Positions 32,445 to 44,688 of a stretch of DNA of 64,000 bases are shown here, in pieces. The notes under the pieces are model-generated. The model was not told where the DNA came from. It was given only the letters and a program-made list of their open reading frames with translations, and did no database searches. The DNA lies in contig JALRMH010000013.1 in assembly GCA_026119935.1 (NCBI GenBank), positions 1-64,000 of the forward strand. The letters run 5' to 3'. Position numbers and translations under genes: made by a program. Origin of the DNA: Endothia cerciana. Its lineage: Eukaryota; Ascomycota; Sordariomycetes; Diaporthales; Cryphonectriaceae. Position 1 is the first letter of the stretch. Each line of letters begins with the position of its first letter.

Positions 32445-32907
32445 TTTCTTCCGTGTCTTGTCTTCCTCTCTTCTTCACGTGTTGTTGCTGAATCCTGTAG
32501 TTATGAGAGGATGAAAGCCACCAACTACCACTTGAGCTTCATCAGGTACCGTCATCACAGATCGTTGCGCTTACTGACCCTCCATCAGACATCTCCTTTA
32601 TGAGGCCAATCCCATCCTTTCATTTAAGCGCCTAGACCTAGAGGGAGGTAGAGGCTTGACCCTGGGCACTTCCCTGCACACACGCCTTACCAGGACCAGC
32701 CCCTCTCTAAATCCCGTCACCTTTGGTCAAATAAACAGTTTCTCGAAAATTGTACTCAAGAGAGGCATGTCGATTATTTCTGGTTTTCCGTTTTCGAGCT
32801 TCAGGTCCACATTGGGTGGTCGTTGTCCTCCCCACAAGGAGGGCAAGTCCGCTCTGTCGTCCCTTGGCTGCCGTCCTCGAACTTTCGGTTCCTCGGTCAA
32901 CGTTACC

Positions 32908-34488
32908 ATGGAACTCTTTTGGTGGTACGGCATTGCTGGCCTTTGTGTCTTCGCAGCGCTCCTTTTCAGAAAGCTTCAGCAGAGGCTTCATATCGTGCTC
33001 GAGCGATGGGCTAGATACGTCGTATATCGCATCACCGTGCACCGAGGCTCATGGAGCGCTGTCAACGTGACCGTGCTAGATGCTTTTGTGCTACTTGTCT
33101 TCACCAGTATCAACACTCTTCTGGCGGTATCCAGCCTGCGGGCCAGCCTAACGCACATCGCTTTGATTAATCTGGCACCACTATTCCTTGGAGGCCGCAC
33201 AAGCTTGATTGCGGAATACCTCGACATACCCCTTCATACGTACTACTTTGCCCATCGCTGGCTGGGTCGCGTTGTCATCGCTCAGGCAGCACTCACACAC
33301 GCCGGCATCCAATTCACTTCGACGACACCGATCAGACTCGTTTTCATAACTGGCCTCGTCGGAGCCATACTCCTCTCTGTCAATCTTTTCACTTCTATTC
33401 TGCCTATCCGCAGGCGTTTTCCTCTGATATTCCGATGGACGCACCGGGCCATTGCTTTGTCAACTCTGGGCATCATCATACTACCACACTTATGTCCTGC
33501 GCCATTCTCTCAACTCATCTGCATCTGCGTCCTATCTCGCTGCAGCGGGCCTGTTTGTTTCGTCTTGGACTGTCCGGCTGGTACGGCGGTGGCATCAGAG
33601 ACAGGCCGAAGTGACAAAATGTGAGTTTGTGGGTGACGCTGTCCGCCTTTGGGTGCGCACCAGGCACGGCGTGGAACCTCGGCCGGGCCTTTATTTTTAC
33701 TTGTCCTTTCCCGGTCTTTCCTGGCAACAGTCGACTACAGAGCCACATGGTGCCGCTTTCATTCTGGAATTCCGAGGCGCGTGACTCAACCAGGGAGCTT
33801 TCATTTCTGCCCTAATCCCAAAATTCCTCAAGCCATCAGGTCGCACGTACAGCGCAACCACACGATGCGAATCACACTTGATGGAGGCTATGGGCAGAAC
33901 TTAGACATAGGGAAATACGAACTGGCAATCCTTGTTGCAGGCGGCAAAGGCATTGCTGGCTTACTACCATTTGCCTTGTCTGCGTTGTCTAGGCGCAAAC
34001 ATGACAAGCGGGACAGGTCTCTGGGGCTTAAGTCGTCCCTATATGGCGACAAAACGCGGAAGGTTGATCTTATATGGAGACTTGACAATAATGAGCAATT
34101 GGAATGGGGCGTCCTCCTACCTTCAGGCTCTAGCAGATATTGACATGTTAGATTCGAACGAGATTACACACGGCAAGACTTCGAAGGTGCGTTCCCCGCA
34201 CACAATCTCTCAAAACAGCGGCTGATAACTCTCGGTAGTGTCTATTGATGGTCTGGATTCTATATCCACGGCCTTTTGAGCATAGTCTACACGTTCCCCA
34301 GAAGCGAGAATGGGGTGCAGTGGCAGAGCAGTCGGGAAGAATACCCGAAGCTACTCTCAGACCTCATTTCACGAGAGTCGGCAAGGACTCGCAGGAAGTT
34401 CTATCGTCCTCAGTACATCACGGTCCTACACTCGAAAACTTCATTCCTCACAATCTCTGACTTTGGTTTCTCTAGCATGCGGAAGTAG
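32908..34488 (+). pseudogene. FRE-type ferric/cupric reductase relic
   Basis: FRE proteins pass electrons from NADPH via FAD and two hemes across the plasma membrane to reduce metal ions. ATG 32908 (MELFWWYGIAG) opens a membrane domain. LHTYYFAHRWLGR (33240) and, about 70 residues on, RWTHRAIALSTLGIIILPHL (33435) supply the His pairs expected for the two hemes. Later frames give a FAD-domain strand (AVRLWVRTRHGVEPRPGLYF, near 33640) and an NAD-domain GKYELAILVAGGKGIAGLLP (33910). The frame breaks near 33500-33620, 33780 and 34110, and the end near 34488 is uncertain. The usual HPF motif of the FAD site is not seen. Ferric reductases are frequent cargo of giant fungal transposons, but none is demonstrated here. 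Confidence 0.7.
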
Positions 34489-34890
34489 TACCTTCTTCAC
34501 CTGTGAGATACGAGCCACCGTTCGAGATAGTAAAGCGGACCGAGTCGTGTTCAAAGAAATCGAGTATCGTCCTGGCCCTGTGAAAGATTTGGACCGCAAA
34601 GACCCGCCGCGTAGAGAGTCTGTCTTTCACATACTACATAAGCGAAGCCCCCTGGTGGACAGACCGGCCTCAGCGGCATTACAATCCGGATAGACGCTGG
34701 AATGCCGGGGTTGAGGCTTATAGATATGACCAGATCCCATTTCCCAGGAAGAATGAGGACGGCGGCTAATTGTTCTGGATGACTGAGCGATTCATGAAGC
34801 TGAGAATGGCTTGCTAAGTACAGCGGAGACTTTTAGGTGTCATAAAACGATTTTTGTTCTCTTTTTCTACAGATGTTTCTTTCATTTTTT

Positions 34891-34985
34891 TCCTTTTCCT
34901 TTTCCTTTTCCTTTTCCTTTTCCTTTTCCTTTTACTTTTCCTTTTTCCTTTTTCCTTTTTCCTTTTTCCTTTTTCCTTTTTCCTT
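34891..34985. repeat. Microsatellite (CCTTTT)n / (CCTTTTT)n
   Basis: About eight CCTTTT units are followed by about five CCTTTTT units, pyrimidine-rich on the plus strand. Open frames here on both strands are artefacts of the repeat. Confidence 0.95.
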
Positions 34986-35865
34986 CCTGCCCCACCTCCC
35001 CCTCTCTGTGTTGTGTTTACTTTTCCTTTTCTTTTTTCCTCTCTCCTTGGTTTTCCCTCTTGCACTTCTCGTTTCCCCATCCTTTTTGTCTCTCCTGCAC
35101 GAGCATCTACCTAGTTACGATAAGATTAAAATAGTCCCGTACCTCTTCAATATCATTCCTCGAGTATATCGACACCGCGAACGACCATGGGGTTGTGTCA
35201 AAGTCTCATAGAGTCTTCACCCCATTCGACATCACCCGCTCCCCGGCGCCGGCGCCGGCCTTCTCCGATCAAAGTTATGCATCCCCATCAAACCAGAGCC
35301 ACGCGATAGTATCGTTTACCAACTCCCTATCCCTACGATATACCAGCTTCACCTGCCTCTGGGACCTTTTCAGGTCGGAATTTTTAGGGTTCTAGGCCGT
35401 GTTGGTACTCAGAGGGACTGTTAGACCGCGATAATTCAAGAGAGAAACAATGAAACCAAGGGCTGTGTGTGTCTCATGAAACTATTTGAAGGGCAGACTA
35501 CATATGTAGGTATGGGAGGCGTCAAGGATACGACTGCGCCGGTCAGAAGTTGCAGCAATGTGACATCAGAAGAGGCCGTCGCAGCCTTCGTATCGCGGCG
35601 CATGCCCAGGCAGCAGCTGTATTACAAAACTGGTCGTCCAGGGCGAGAATGTTCACAAAAAATACCTCTCAGATGATCCTGATGTAGTGATTTACTGTGC
35701 TTTGGTTCCCAACAGATCTGACCATTGACAATCGTCTGGGTGTCAACATTAAAATGTGCGTTCTCCGCCGGCACTTCGAAGCTCCACTACAGAAATAGAG
35801 CTTCAAATATCTCTGCAATTCTCGAGTTACACGTCCGTCCTCGGTTGCGATATTTAGAATCCTCA

Positions 35866-36009
35866 ATGTGCGAGTACAATAAGGTCAAATATGGCTGTGG
35901 TCACTGGCATAGCCAGGCCGCCGTCTGGTGCCCCGACTACACACGCACACACACCGTTGATGCCTACCAACATTTATACATTATGAGTATAGGCAAGTAC
36001 CCATATTAG
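35866..36009 (+). CDS. Short Cys/His-rich peptide or exon
   Basis: ATG 35866 begins MCEYNKVKYGCGHWHSQ and continues with a CP pair. Fungi have many small proteins that start MCE...Y.CGH with paired Cys/His, so this may be the first exon of one. Only 47 codons are open before the stop. The 3' part was not found, so it is possibly a fragment. Confidence 0.3.
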   Translation: MCEYNKVKYGCGHWHSQAAVWCPDYTRTHTVDAYQHLYIMSIGKYPY

Positions 36010-37365
36010 TAAATTCTTCCTAGATAAACAGCTAAACAGCTAGGTGAGGGTTCAGAGGATGGGTTGGCGTGGACTATAGATCCAAGCGATCACTTTGGGA
36101 CGCGACTCGTACCTGGTGGGCATTACATGAGCCAGTTCCAGTCAGAGGGCAGCTGGCTTATATGCTTATGAATACACATTACGTAAGTTAATCCTGGTAA
36201 CCGCGACGTCGTTTTGTGTCACCTTCGCGGTTACTCGCCTGGAGCTGTCTGCATATGAGTTAACATTTGTCCATATATCGAAACCCGACAGCGGCATTCA
36301 AAAGTACTACCGCCTGTGCTGATGCCGTTCCCGGCGAAGACGCTTGATATCTGCGCCTGACGTCTGTCTGACGCGAAGCTTTGCTTCTGCCTCTCGTGCC
36401 AATCGATTGCGGAGGCAGCTGAGCAGACAAGACGTGGCAAGGTCTTCAGCCCCACACGCCCTGGATCCTATTCGAAACTCAGGGCCCTCCTACGGCTGTG
36501 ATCTTCACAGCTGGAGGGTCCCAACAGGGAGAACTAGCAAACACATGGCATGTCGTGACCCTGTTCGTCCAGCATGTTGAACTCGCCCGATACCCTCCGC
36601 CCAACGCTTGTACATTATCCCCTCATGCTTCTCAGCCTCAAGCCTCCGCACGCCCGTCTATCACATCCGATATACCTGACCAAGGTCAACTGGGCTTGAG
36701 GGCCTGTCCTCCGCGTGTATTATACCCTAAGAGAGCCACCTGGGCACGTCTTCTTCAGGCCCCACTGTGCCCGTCCAAGTGCTGGCCGGCGCGCTTTGCT
36801 ATACGGGCTTCAATATTAGCTAGCTCCGTCTCACACACGTTTATTAGATGCCTGCTGGCAACCTCTTGACAGATGGTCTCGACCAGGGGTAGATCGAGGT
36901 CTGTGGCTGACGTGTTGGCTGCTTCTAAAGCTTACTGGCCCAGCCTCTTATATACATAAAAAGCATACCAGGCAGCAGCAGAAAGGCTAGTCTTAATAAT
37001 ATTCTAAAGTTTTAATTAATTGTTTTTATTACTAGTATATTATTATCTATGGCTTATATGTAGGTGGAACAGAGCCCTTGTTGAGAAGTAGGGCTTTTTT
37101 ATTTATAGTTGGATCAGAGAAAATTCGTCAGCATCAACAGTGGTCTTATTGCAGGTTGAAACTAGGCTGAGTGTCAGGGAAGTGATGCGTTATGATGCAG
37201 TGAGGCGACACGCGTATCGGAGCATATTGCAGTCCAGGCTTGTTCCCTGAGCCTGTCAACGAAGCTTCATTGTGCCCTGATTAATTTTGTTGGCTATGGC
37301 CTTCGCTGCACTGCGAGCCTATCTAGGCCCTGTACTATCGTCGAAATTTTCACATTTGAGATCAG
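36010..37365. other. Unassigned stretch with an AT-rich patch
   Basis: No gene was supported. A TA-rich patch at about 36960-37060, resembling the RIP-like sequence at the window start, may be a small transposon scrap. Confidence 0.4.
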
Positions 37366-38115
37366 TCAAGTGTTCAACTGGTCGTGGGGGACGAAGCAAT
37401 CTTGATCACCCCGCGGCCATCGCAACATGCCCGTGATCTGGCCTTCCTGGGTAGGGATAACACCAACATTCTGAAATCCGAATTTCGTATATAGCCGAAC
37501 ACCAGCTGGGGCAGCCAAGACGAATGCGCATCGCCGAGTCCTGTCAGAGTCTTCACATAGGCTTTGTAGAAGTAATGACCCTAGACCCTGGCGTTGATAA
37601 GTCTGGGTGGACCATCATGAAAGTCAAGCCTTATTCTCTGTAATTAGGTAATTATCTTATTAAAATATTAGTGAGAGGATATACTTACGACAAACATTCC
37701 AAAGCGTTCCTAAAACTCGTTGCTTTTCTGCTCGTAAATCGACGGAGACCCGGTGCCAAGATTGCAAGTTTGGTGTATCTGGGGGCGGATTATCGTTGGC
37801 GAGGTGGTTGCGTGGGAACTGGCAGCGCCTCGGACGAATGAATGGGTTCGGTCTGACGTCCATCCGCAAAAGCCGACTGGAATCCCTTGTTGTGTGCGAA
37901 TCTGCCGGAAATTCCCCTTTTCTTTCACGAGCGCCATCCTCCAATCCATCAATATACCACTGTAGGATTGCTTCTCGCTGATCTCCAGCTAAAGCTGAGG
38001 CGCCAGGGAACATCAAGCGGTATAACGGCCCGTCTTGCATCGCAGGGAAGTCCACTTGTTTAACAAGGTCTCCCGCATCGGCAAGATCCACTGCGGCGAG
38101 CTTGAAGGCCATCAT
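37366..38115 (-). pseudogene. GNAT N-acetyltransferase relic
   Basis: ATG 38115 opens MMAFKLAAVDLADAGDLVKQ, the usual start of fungal GNAT proteins. The substrate-side strand reads IPVGFCGWTSD near 37860, in a different frame. After a GTAAGTAT...TACAG intron (about 37630-37690), FMMVHPD is followed one base out of frame by YQRQGLGSLLLQSLCED, the acetyl-CoA loop of the Q/R-x-x-G-x-G/A type. Then come AGVRLYTKFGF and a stop at 37366. At least two single-base frame errors separate the parts, so the enzyme is dead unless the assembly is wrong. Substrate unknown. Confidence 0.7.
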
Positions 38116-41095
38116 CGTAAGTCTGATATGTAGGTGCCAGGAAATGGGCAAAGTTGCGAGATTGCGGCATAGACAGGGGTAAAACCTGCAACAGGCCAGA
38201 GGTGGACCTTGAAGTATGAGAGGTTTGTCTTCCACTCAACGGGTGAGAAAGGGGGAGGGAGGGAGGGTACAAGGCAACATGTCCAGCTTTCGTCTGCGTT
38301 GATCTGCGGAGTATGAGCTACGTCTCGATCGAGGATATGTCTCTTGCCCGGCGAGCTTGCCCCACATGCTGCCGTTGGGGAGCTGGGACGTGGACATATC
38401 CTTCAGCTGAAGTATGACGCAGCCCAAGGGTCATGACGGGGGATTACTGTAGGCAAATATTCAAACTGAAGATGTCAGAAATAGATGTGACCGGTAGAGT
38501 CGTTAGAACGTGTTCATCGCGAAAGGCAAAACTGCACATGTGCGCGACGGAGTTTCCGCGCCAGATCGGGTTTCAGCCTTATTATAAGCCCGGACTTCTG
38601 CTTACCGTCGTCCCTGTCAGTGTCTTCCGTGCAACGTGCTCTGAGAGGTAAGATCGCCATCATGGCATGTTATGATTGGAAGCCCGCCAGCTGTTCAGGC
38701 CAGAACTGCGGCCAGCATTGGGGTTTCATAGGCTTTCGAGTGGCTCCTCTCCCCATGAGCCTCCCTGTGCTCATTTGAAAAGAAGGTATACGTGTCATAT
38801 GGGTCGACGATGTTAAGATTGTGCATGTACATACATGGTTGGAGGACGGGGTCGGGCTGTTGGTCAGGCAAGGAGTTTCAGGCCGTGCTGCGAAAGGAGT
38901 GGGGGAATCCTGGTTTACGAGGGCGACTTGCTTCAGGCCCAGACCCGATAAGGAATTAAGCCAAATTCATTCGGTTTGTTGTTGACGATTTAGGACTGGC
39001 GCAAAGCAATCCAGGGGCTCTTGCCATCGTGTCAGTTTGGCGGAGGCGTCGTCTGATTCTTTCCTCTACACCTCGCCCCGCCATCATGTCTGCCACGACT
39101 GCCGAACTCATAGAGGTCTTGGGGGTCGTACGATCCGAACTGCCCTTTGGCCGCTCCTAGGTGCAGATGCCGTCCCAGCCGGTTCTGAGACTAGACGACT
39201 GCTTCAGATTCTTTTCGGGGTTCTGCGACCTATCTTCAGCGGAAACTCAGGGCTAAGCAGATCATGTAACCACATGCACCGGAACTCATATCGGACAGGT
39301 GCTCAAGGCTTCCCAGGCATCGGTATCCGAAGTGAAAATCGCCAACGTTCGGTTCAGATTTTTCGCTACATGTTTCTACCGCATGGTCTGGACGAGCTCA
39401 TTGCAAATCTCTTCTCTCGGCCGGCCCGCACGCCTGTGAGACTGTGCCGAGAGCTGCAGGGGAAGAATTCCCCTTCGGCTTTGGATGGGGGATGTTGATG
39501 ACAACGAAGGCACCGTTGACTTCGGTCCTCTCTTACAAATCCCATTGGGAAACGAAGACGGGTAAGGACTTCGCCCCAGCCCGCCGACTCCACTGACGTA
39601 CGAGCAGCTGGGGAATTCCTGGGCAGCTTCAAGGCAGCAGCTTTCGCCAAGTCATCTCTCACCTACGGGGCCTGGGAACCACCGAACCGGCCAGACAAGA
39701 GGGAACTACCGAACTTGCAAACAATCTGGTCCAATATCCCCTAGACCCGTGTCACTTGGCCGGGAGATCGGCCAGGGGGTAATCACAAACGAACGCTGAA
39801 CGATGGCCAGTCTCCGAGGTCTACAAAGCGCAGAAAAGCCTTGACAACAAGCACATTGGCATCTCAGCAGGCCGAGCAGCTCACGGAAAGAGTGCCTCTG
39901 CCTCGATCCGCACGCAGCAAAGGACACCGACAGGCTCGTGCAGCGCGTTGTGAACGCGGATCTGCTATTCCGCATGTGGTAGACATGGTGACTCCCATCT
40001 CGCGTCACCCGTCACTACAGTCATCGGAACGCCAGAGGTGTGCCGTCATGACTCAGCAACTGGATTCAACGGATGCGATCTCGACTTGTTCAACTTTGGA
40101 ACATGGTGTACACGTTACAGAGGTTGAGGGCCGCGGGCCGGCTACGCAGGATGCGAGCTTCGGGGTGGTTGCATCACAGGCAGATAGATGTTGCCTCTCA
40201 TGTGGCCTCTACAACATTCCTCCCACCACTTGAAAGCCAAGCTGATTGGACGCCGCATCCAAGTTTGGACACCCTCGCAAATGCAGCTCAGCAATTTGAA
40301 GATCGCGGCATGGAACGGGTTGGAGGCAACAGAGCATACACGCAAGCAGCTTTCAGTATTCCGGAGCACATGGAGTTTGACACTCCTGGCATCCACTCCG
40401 CCTGGTCCGGGTCGTTTGACGAATGGGTCATCAGGTTCGATCATGATTATCCTCTCTAGTACTATGTACCGTTCATGATACAAACTCCAAATTCATAAAC
40501 CTGATGTCACCCTTTTTCAAGATCATGGCCGAGTCCGGAGGCAGGACCAGGAGCAGACTTGCGTGCCATTTTGCAACCTCTCGCAGGTGATCCTGGCTCT
40601 TATCAGGCTGAAATTGGACCTCGGGTTCTAAGACCGCGATGGCTGGGTGTTGCATTGTGCGGCAGATCACGGCGACATTGCAGCTGTGAATACCCAGAAC
40701 CGGAGAAAACGCAGGCAGTAAGACGATCTGGCCTGGGCGAAGAGAGTAAGGCAAGATGATGGAAGATGACCACAAGGTTTGCACAGAGATCTCCGGCCGA
40801 TAGAGCCGCCTTCGATTCAAGTAAGTACCTAGGTAGACCGGCAGAGTGTTGCATTGATTTGCTTTAGCATGGCGTCCTCTATCTGCTCATGATGCGTGTT
40901 GCGTCCACGGCTTGCCAGAGACGAAAAAGCTGCGGCGGAGTCAGAAGAGAACGGATATTTGCAAGGCCATATTTCCAGGCAACCAATCCAAAGCTACCCT
41001 GCGATTATGGAATAAACCGCAGTTACCAGCCGAGGCAGGTACAATAAAATCTCAGGCTAATTTTAAACTCAGCTGCCCGTCGTGGTCCTTGAAAA
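38116..41095. other. Unassigned stretch
   Basis: About 3 kb without a gene I can name. A plus-strand frame at 40073-40459 (ending GSFDEWVIRFDHDYPL) and a minus-strand frame at 40473-40820 are protein-like in composition and converge. Upstream plus-strand pieces at about 39080-39560 also look coding in shifting frames. They may be remains of one decayed gene. No domain was recognised. Confidence 0.35.
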
Positions 41096-41500
41096 TTATA
41101 ACGTCTCTTCTCCGCCTGGTCCTTGAACGTTGCCCGCTTCCACTACCGAAACTGCCCTTGCTGCCCAAGCTTCCATACCTAGGTGATGGATGCTGTCAGT
41201 CGTTAGCAGTGTCTGCTCATCAAGTCGGGTAAGAAATGCCGAAATCTCCCCATTTAAACCAGTGTAGGGCTGAGAGCTGACTGGCCGCTCACTCCAGAAG
41301 CGATCAAGAGCTTCTAGACATTGGCTGCAGAGGCTTAGGTCATACTGCTCTTGCTTGCGCTTCATTGAAAGTACTCGGTCCAGCAGTTGAGCCTCTTTTT
41401 GGTCTAGGGCTCTTCGGGCATTGCGCGTCTGTAGATTTGTCGCGCTGGCAAATGATGGTCGCTGACTGGTTGTCGATATCATGTTCTTCTTTTTTCGCAC
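41096..41500 (-). CDS. Small charged helical protein, 134 aa
   Basis: ATG 41500 opens MRKKKNMISTTSQRPSFASA, and a continuous helical region rich in L, Q, R and E follows (LDQKEAQLLDRVLSMKRKQE), with a C..C pair in SLCSQCLEALDRFW. The frame ends at 41096. Upstream codons (near 41530-41580, MTSWRQWVAVAHETFRR) in another frame suggest a possible earlier exon. The layout suggests a nuclear coiled-coil protein. The family is not recognised. Confidence 0.45.
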   Translation of the reverse strand: MRKKKNMISTTSQRPSFASATNLQTRNARRALDQKEAQLLDRVLSMKRKQEQYDLSLCSQCLEALDRFWSERPVSSQPYTGLNGEISAFLTRLDEQTLLTTDSIHHLGMEAWAARAVSVVEAGNVQGPGGEETL

Positions 41501-42269
41501 TCGCGTTGAAATTCAACAAGCTGTTCCCTCCGAAAGGTTTCATGGGCAACTGCTACCCACTGCCGCCAAGAGGTCATAGCAAATAGATACAAATAAAGTG
41601 AGGGGCGGGTTATTAAAAGAAAAATTTAAAAAAAAAAAGGAGCAAGGGAACCATCTTCTATAAACGATGCATTAAATTACAGACAGGTGATCTTATCCAG
41701 GTTGCAAGACAGAACCCCCGCGGACCCCCTTCCCGCATCTGACGGTGCATGACCAGCTGCGCAGTTCGTGGGCCCTACAGAGCAGGCCACGGCTTTGTGA
41801 TCACGATCACCAGTTGACGATCACGATCAGATCAGGGTCAATAGGTATGTATGTCTTCCCATTGGTTGCGCACTGCAACAGTCAGTCCTCAATCCCTTCC
41901 AAGGCTGGTTGTCTGTTGCGAGCGCCACCTTGGTGATAGCACTAAAGAGTCCCTCCAAAGTCCCCGTCGCGCTTTAAAATGCCCGTGGGGTTACTTTGTA
42001 CGGCCAGGGATTCAAAAATCAGCCCGACGCCGAGGGATCCGCTCCTGCCGTCTCAAAGTGGTGGAAGCCGCGTAGAGCGCATGTAAAGTCCTGACGATAC
42101 ATTCACGCTGACGTGTTGCCGACAACGACCTTGTTGGGGAACTTTCAGGTGTCGTATCTGCAGATTTCAGAGTGAATATACAATTGCTGTAGTTGACCAG
42201 AGGACCATCTCCGCCGGTCGCTGGCTCAAACGGGCCGGCGGATGGTGGCGGTGAGAAGGACGATGGGCT

Positions 42270-42270
<1 letters not shown>

Positions 42271-42320
<50 letters not shown>

Positions 42321-42329
42321 TGATGATGA
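42271..42329. repeat. (GAC)n trinucleotide microsatellite
   Basis: About 17 uninterrupted GAC/ACG units end in three TGA/GAT units. The repeat encodes poly-Asp on the plus strand and poly-Ser or poly-Val on the minus strand, in overlapping frames (42193-42381 plus; 42012-42599 minus). Neither frame is supported as a gene. Confidence 0.95.
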
Positions 42330-42935
42330 GGCCATGCTCTGCACCCTCTGCAGACGGCCCGTCGGCAAGCCACAATCTTGAAACCCCCGCGGGTGGTCGC
42401 CGCACATAAGAACGTCGCGAGGACGATGCTTGAGTTGGTGTGATCGGTGGGCTGAGTGGTCTTGCAAACGACGTAAACGGCTGCGCCCGGGAGGACGGAG
42501 TCGGTCCTCTTGATTCTCGTCCCGCGGTGCATCCGGTGACTGAATGGTGGGTGGTGTGAAGCATCTTGCACAACCGGCCGGACAAACGTTACAGCGCACG
42601 CAAACAGCGCCGCTGACCCAGACTGTCAGTTGAGTCAGGTGAGTTTGTACTGCTTAAATAAAGCATTGAAATGTACACCGGTTCGGAAGCCGTAACGGAC
42701 CCCAACGGCTGCGGCTATGTTAGGCGGGCAGGCTATAATGATTTGATGAACGACCTCGGGGCTAGACACCATCAACACAGCTTATCACCTCATTGAGCCT
42801 GGGAATGGGCCGGGCGGGGAGGCGGGCGGGCAAAGAGGCAGGTTGAGCAGCATGGAACAGGACAAACATGTGGATTAGACAGTACATATATACAGGCCGC
42901 GCGACCGATCTTATCGAGGTTGAACCGGTCCAGCT

Positions 42936-44431
42936 TCAGATCTCCGGCCCTTGGGCATCATTCCCTTCCTCGTCGTCGTCGTCGTCACCGCACAGGAACC
43001 ACTCCCCAATGCTTTTCCGAAATGTACCTGTGATCCACGGCTTGAGAGCCTCCAGACAGCTCAGCAGAATATACGTCGAGACAAGGTCTTCGGTCGACCC
43101 AAGGCTGACAGGCCCGTATGCCTCGATTGAGGTTCCAGCATCACAACAGAAGTAAATGTGCCATTGGTGACTGACCACTTGGATAATTGGCACCGACACG
43201 AGACGTGGCTTTGGGCCAGCACCGGCTCTGGCTCCACGGAGGTCGTACATTCGCTGGTACCAGGCCACAGTCCAGACGCCCAGCTGGACCAAGGGATCGG
43301 CAGGGCTCTGGATCTTTGCCTCGATGGCGACAGCGATCGGACTCTCCTTCAGCGGAATGTAGGCCGTCTGGTTGACATGTGGCAATGGATGTTGGTCACG
43401 GTTGATCAGCTCGAAGATGACCTTGCGCAGTCGACCTTGGCGCCACTGCTTCGTATCATGCCCACCGTAAGATGGCTTCCGGGATTCGAAGGCTCAGGAG
43501 AGAACAGTTGGCTGTCCAGCGAGTACGAACACGCAGGTTCCGATGGGTGCCCGTCGCTGCCACTGATGAATGGAATCGAATCGCCCACAATGGACGCAGA
43601 CATCACAGGTTCAAACCGCACATGCACGCTGGTCGGATCGTTCAAGCCATCGTCTATGCCCAGGACATCCCCGCTGAATGCGATGTCAAGCAAAGGCGTG
43701 TGAACGAGATTGTTCCAGGCGCCTTCCGGGCGCGTGTATGTCAGGGATGCCGCAGCTCTGCGCAGGATTTTCCTCAGGCCGAGAAAGACCTCCATGGCTT
43801 CGCCCCGAGCGGCCGGGTTGGGATGCCGAAAGAGCCCGGGAATGTTAGGCGCCAGATCCAGCCGCACCATCTCGTCGCGCACCTCGTGCGGAATGATCCC
43901 TTGCCTATACCCCAAGGCCACGACCTGTTCGTATAGGGGCAGTATGTCCTGGGGCAGCTTATCGCGGCGTTCGGCATAGGACAGAGGGTGGACCCGGAAA
44001 GGTTTTTGAAGCTGATCCAATGTCGCGCGTGTCTTCTTGCTGCTGCTGCGGGAGTGAGGGAGCTGTCGCCTGCGCGGTCTAGGGGTGTCCTCGGGTTCTG
44101 AAAGATGATGGTCAGCATCAGCAGCCGTAGTCTGCAACCGAGCGGGCTCACGCTCGACAAGATCCATCTGGCGATCTGTCTCGACGACAGGTCTCTTCCG
44201 TCCCTTCACCGGCGTGTGCAGCACATCTTGCGCACCCTGCCCCAATGCCATCGAGCGGTCCGTGAGAGGAGGAGAGATACTGTACTGGTAGGCGAAGGCG
44301 TCGCCAGCGCCGTCCGGCGCGTCACGGCGTGCGCGTTTGGCCCGGGGCTCTTCGTTGTCCAGGTCGCTTCTCGGAATCGATTCAAGCCAGGTCTCGATTC
44401 TGAACTTGGGGTTCTGCACGCGTGGATTCAT
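42936..44431 (-). pseudogene. Fungal PD-(D/E)XK nuclease-like family protein, one frameshift
   Basis: ATG 44431 opens a 341-codon frame: a basic, disordered N-terminus (about 130 aa), then a helical domain (KLPQDILPLYEQVVALGYRQ and so on) and HLTVGMIRSSGAKVDCARS, whose KVD Asp is the expected first catalytic acid. The frame then stops at 43406. Immediately after, a frame shifted by one base continues through VIFELINRDQHPLPHV, and IAVAIEAK supplies the E-x-K. It ends with an acidic tail at 42936. The layout (helical N-domain, D, E-x-K, HWHIYF-like strand) fits the fungal PDDEXK-type nuclease-like family. The single shift lies between the two halves of the active site. No GT-AG intron bridges it. 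The cellular role of the family is unknown. Confidence 0.75.
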
Positions 44432-44580
44432 GTTGTGGCATCACGGACAAGAGTGCGTTGTTATGGGAGGTAGAGTTTTAGAAGGTTTGCACACCGTGTC
44501 GCAGCGCCGGATTCCCAGAGGACCAGCCCGTCTCTTTTGGTTTTTGCCCACTGAAGGTGAGGGTGGCACGGAACCTTGTC

Positions 44581-44688
44581 GATGCGCGCTTATCGATTGG
44601 TTTAGATCTATTGGGGTAGTCATGCACGCTTATCGGTTGATTTCAATCTATTGGGGTAGGCATGCACGCTTATCGATTGGCTAGATCC
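44581..44688. repeat. 40-bp tandem repeat, 2.7 copies
   Basis: The unit (G/C)ATGC(G/A)CGCTTATCG.TTG... recurs at 44588, 44628 and 44668 with an exact 40-base period and a few substitutions. It contains ATCTATTGGGGTAG. It lies in the upstream region between the PD-(D/E)XK gene and the next locus. Confidence 0.9.

Noticed and set aside
34811..35134. Phe/Leu-rich and Lys/Arg-rich open frames on both strands
   Set aside because: They are produced by the CCTTTT microsatellite.
42193..42599. Poly-Asp (plus) and poly-Ser (minus) proteins
   Set aside because: Both frames depend on the GAC repeat and neither has supporting domain sequence. The minus frame has a Cys-containing N-terminus, but no match could be argued.
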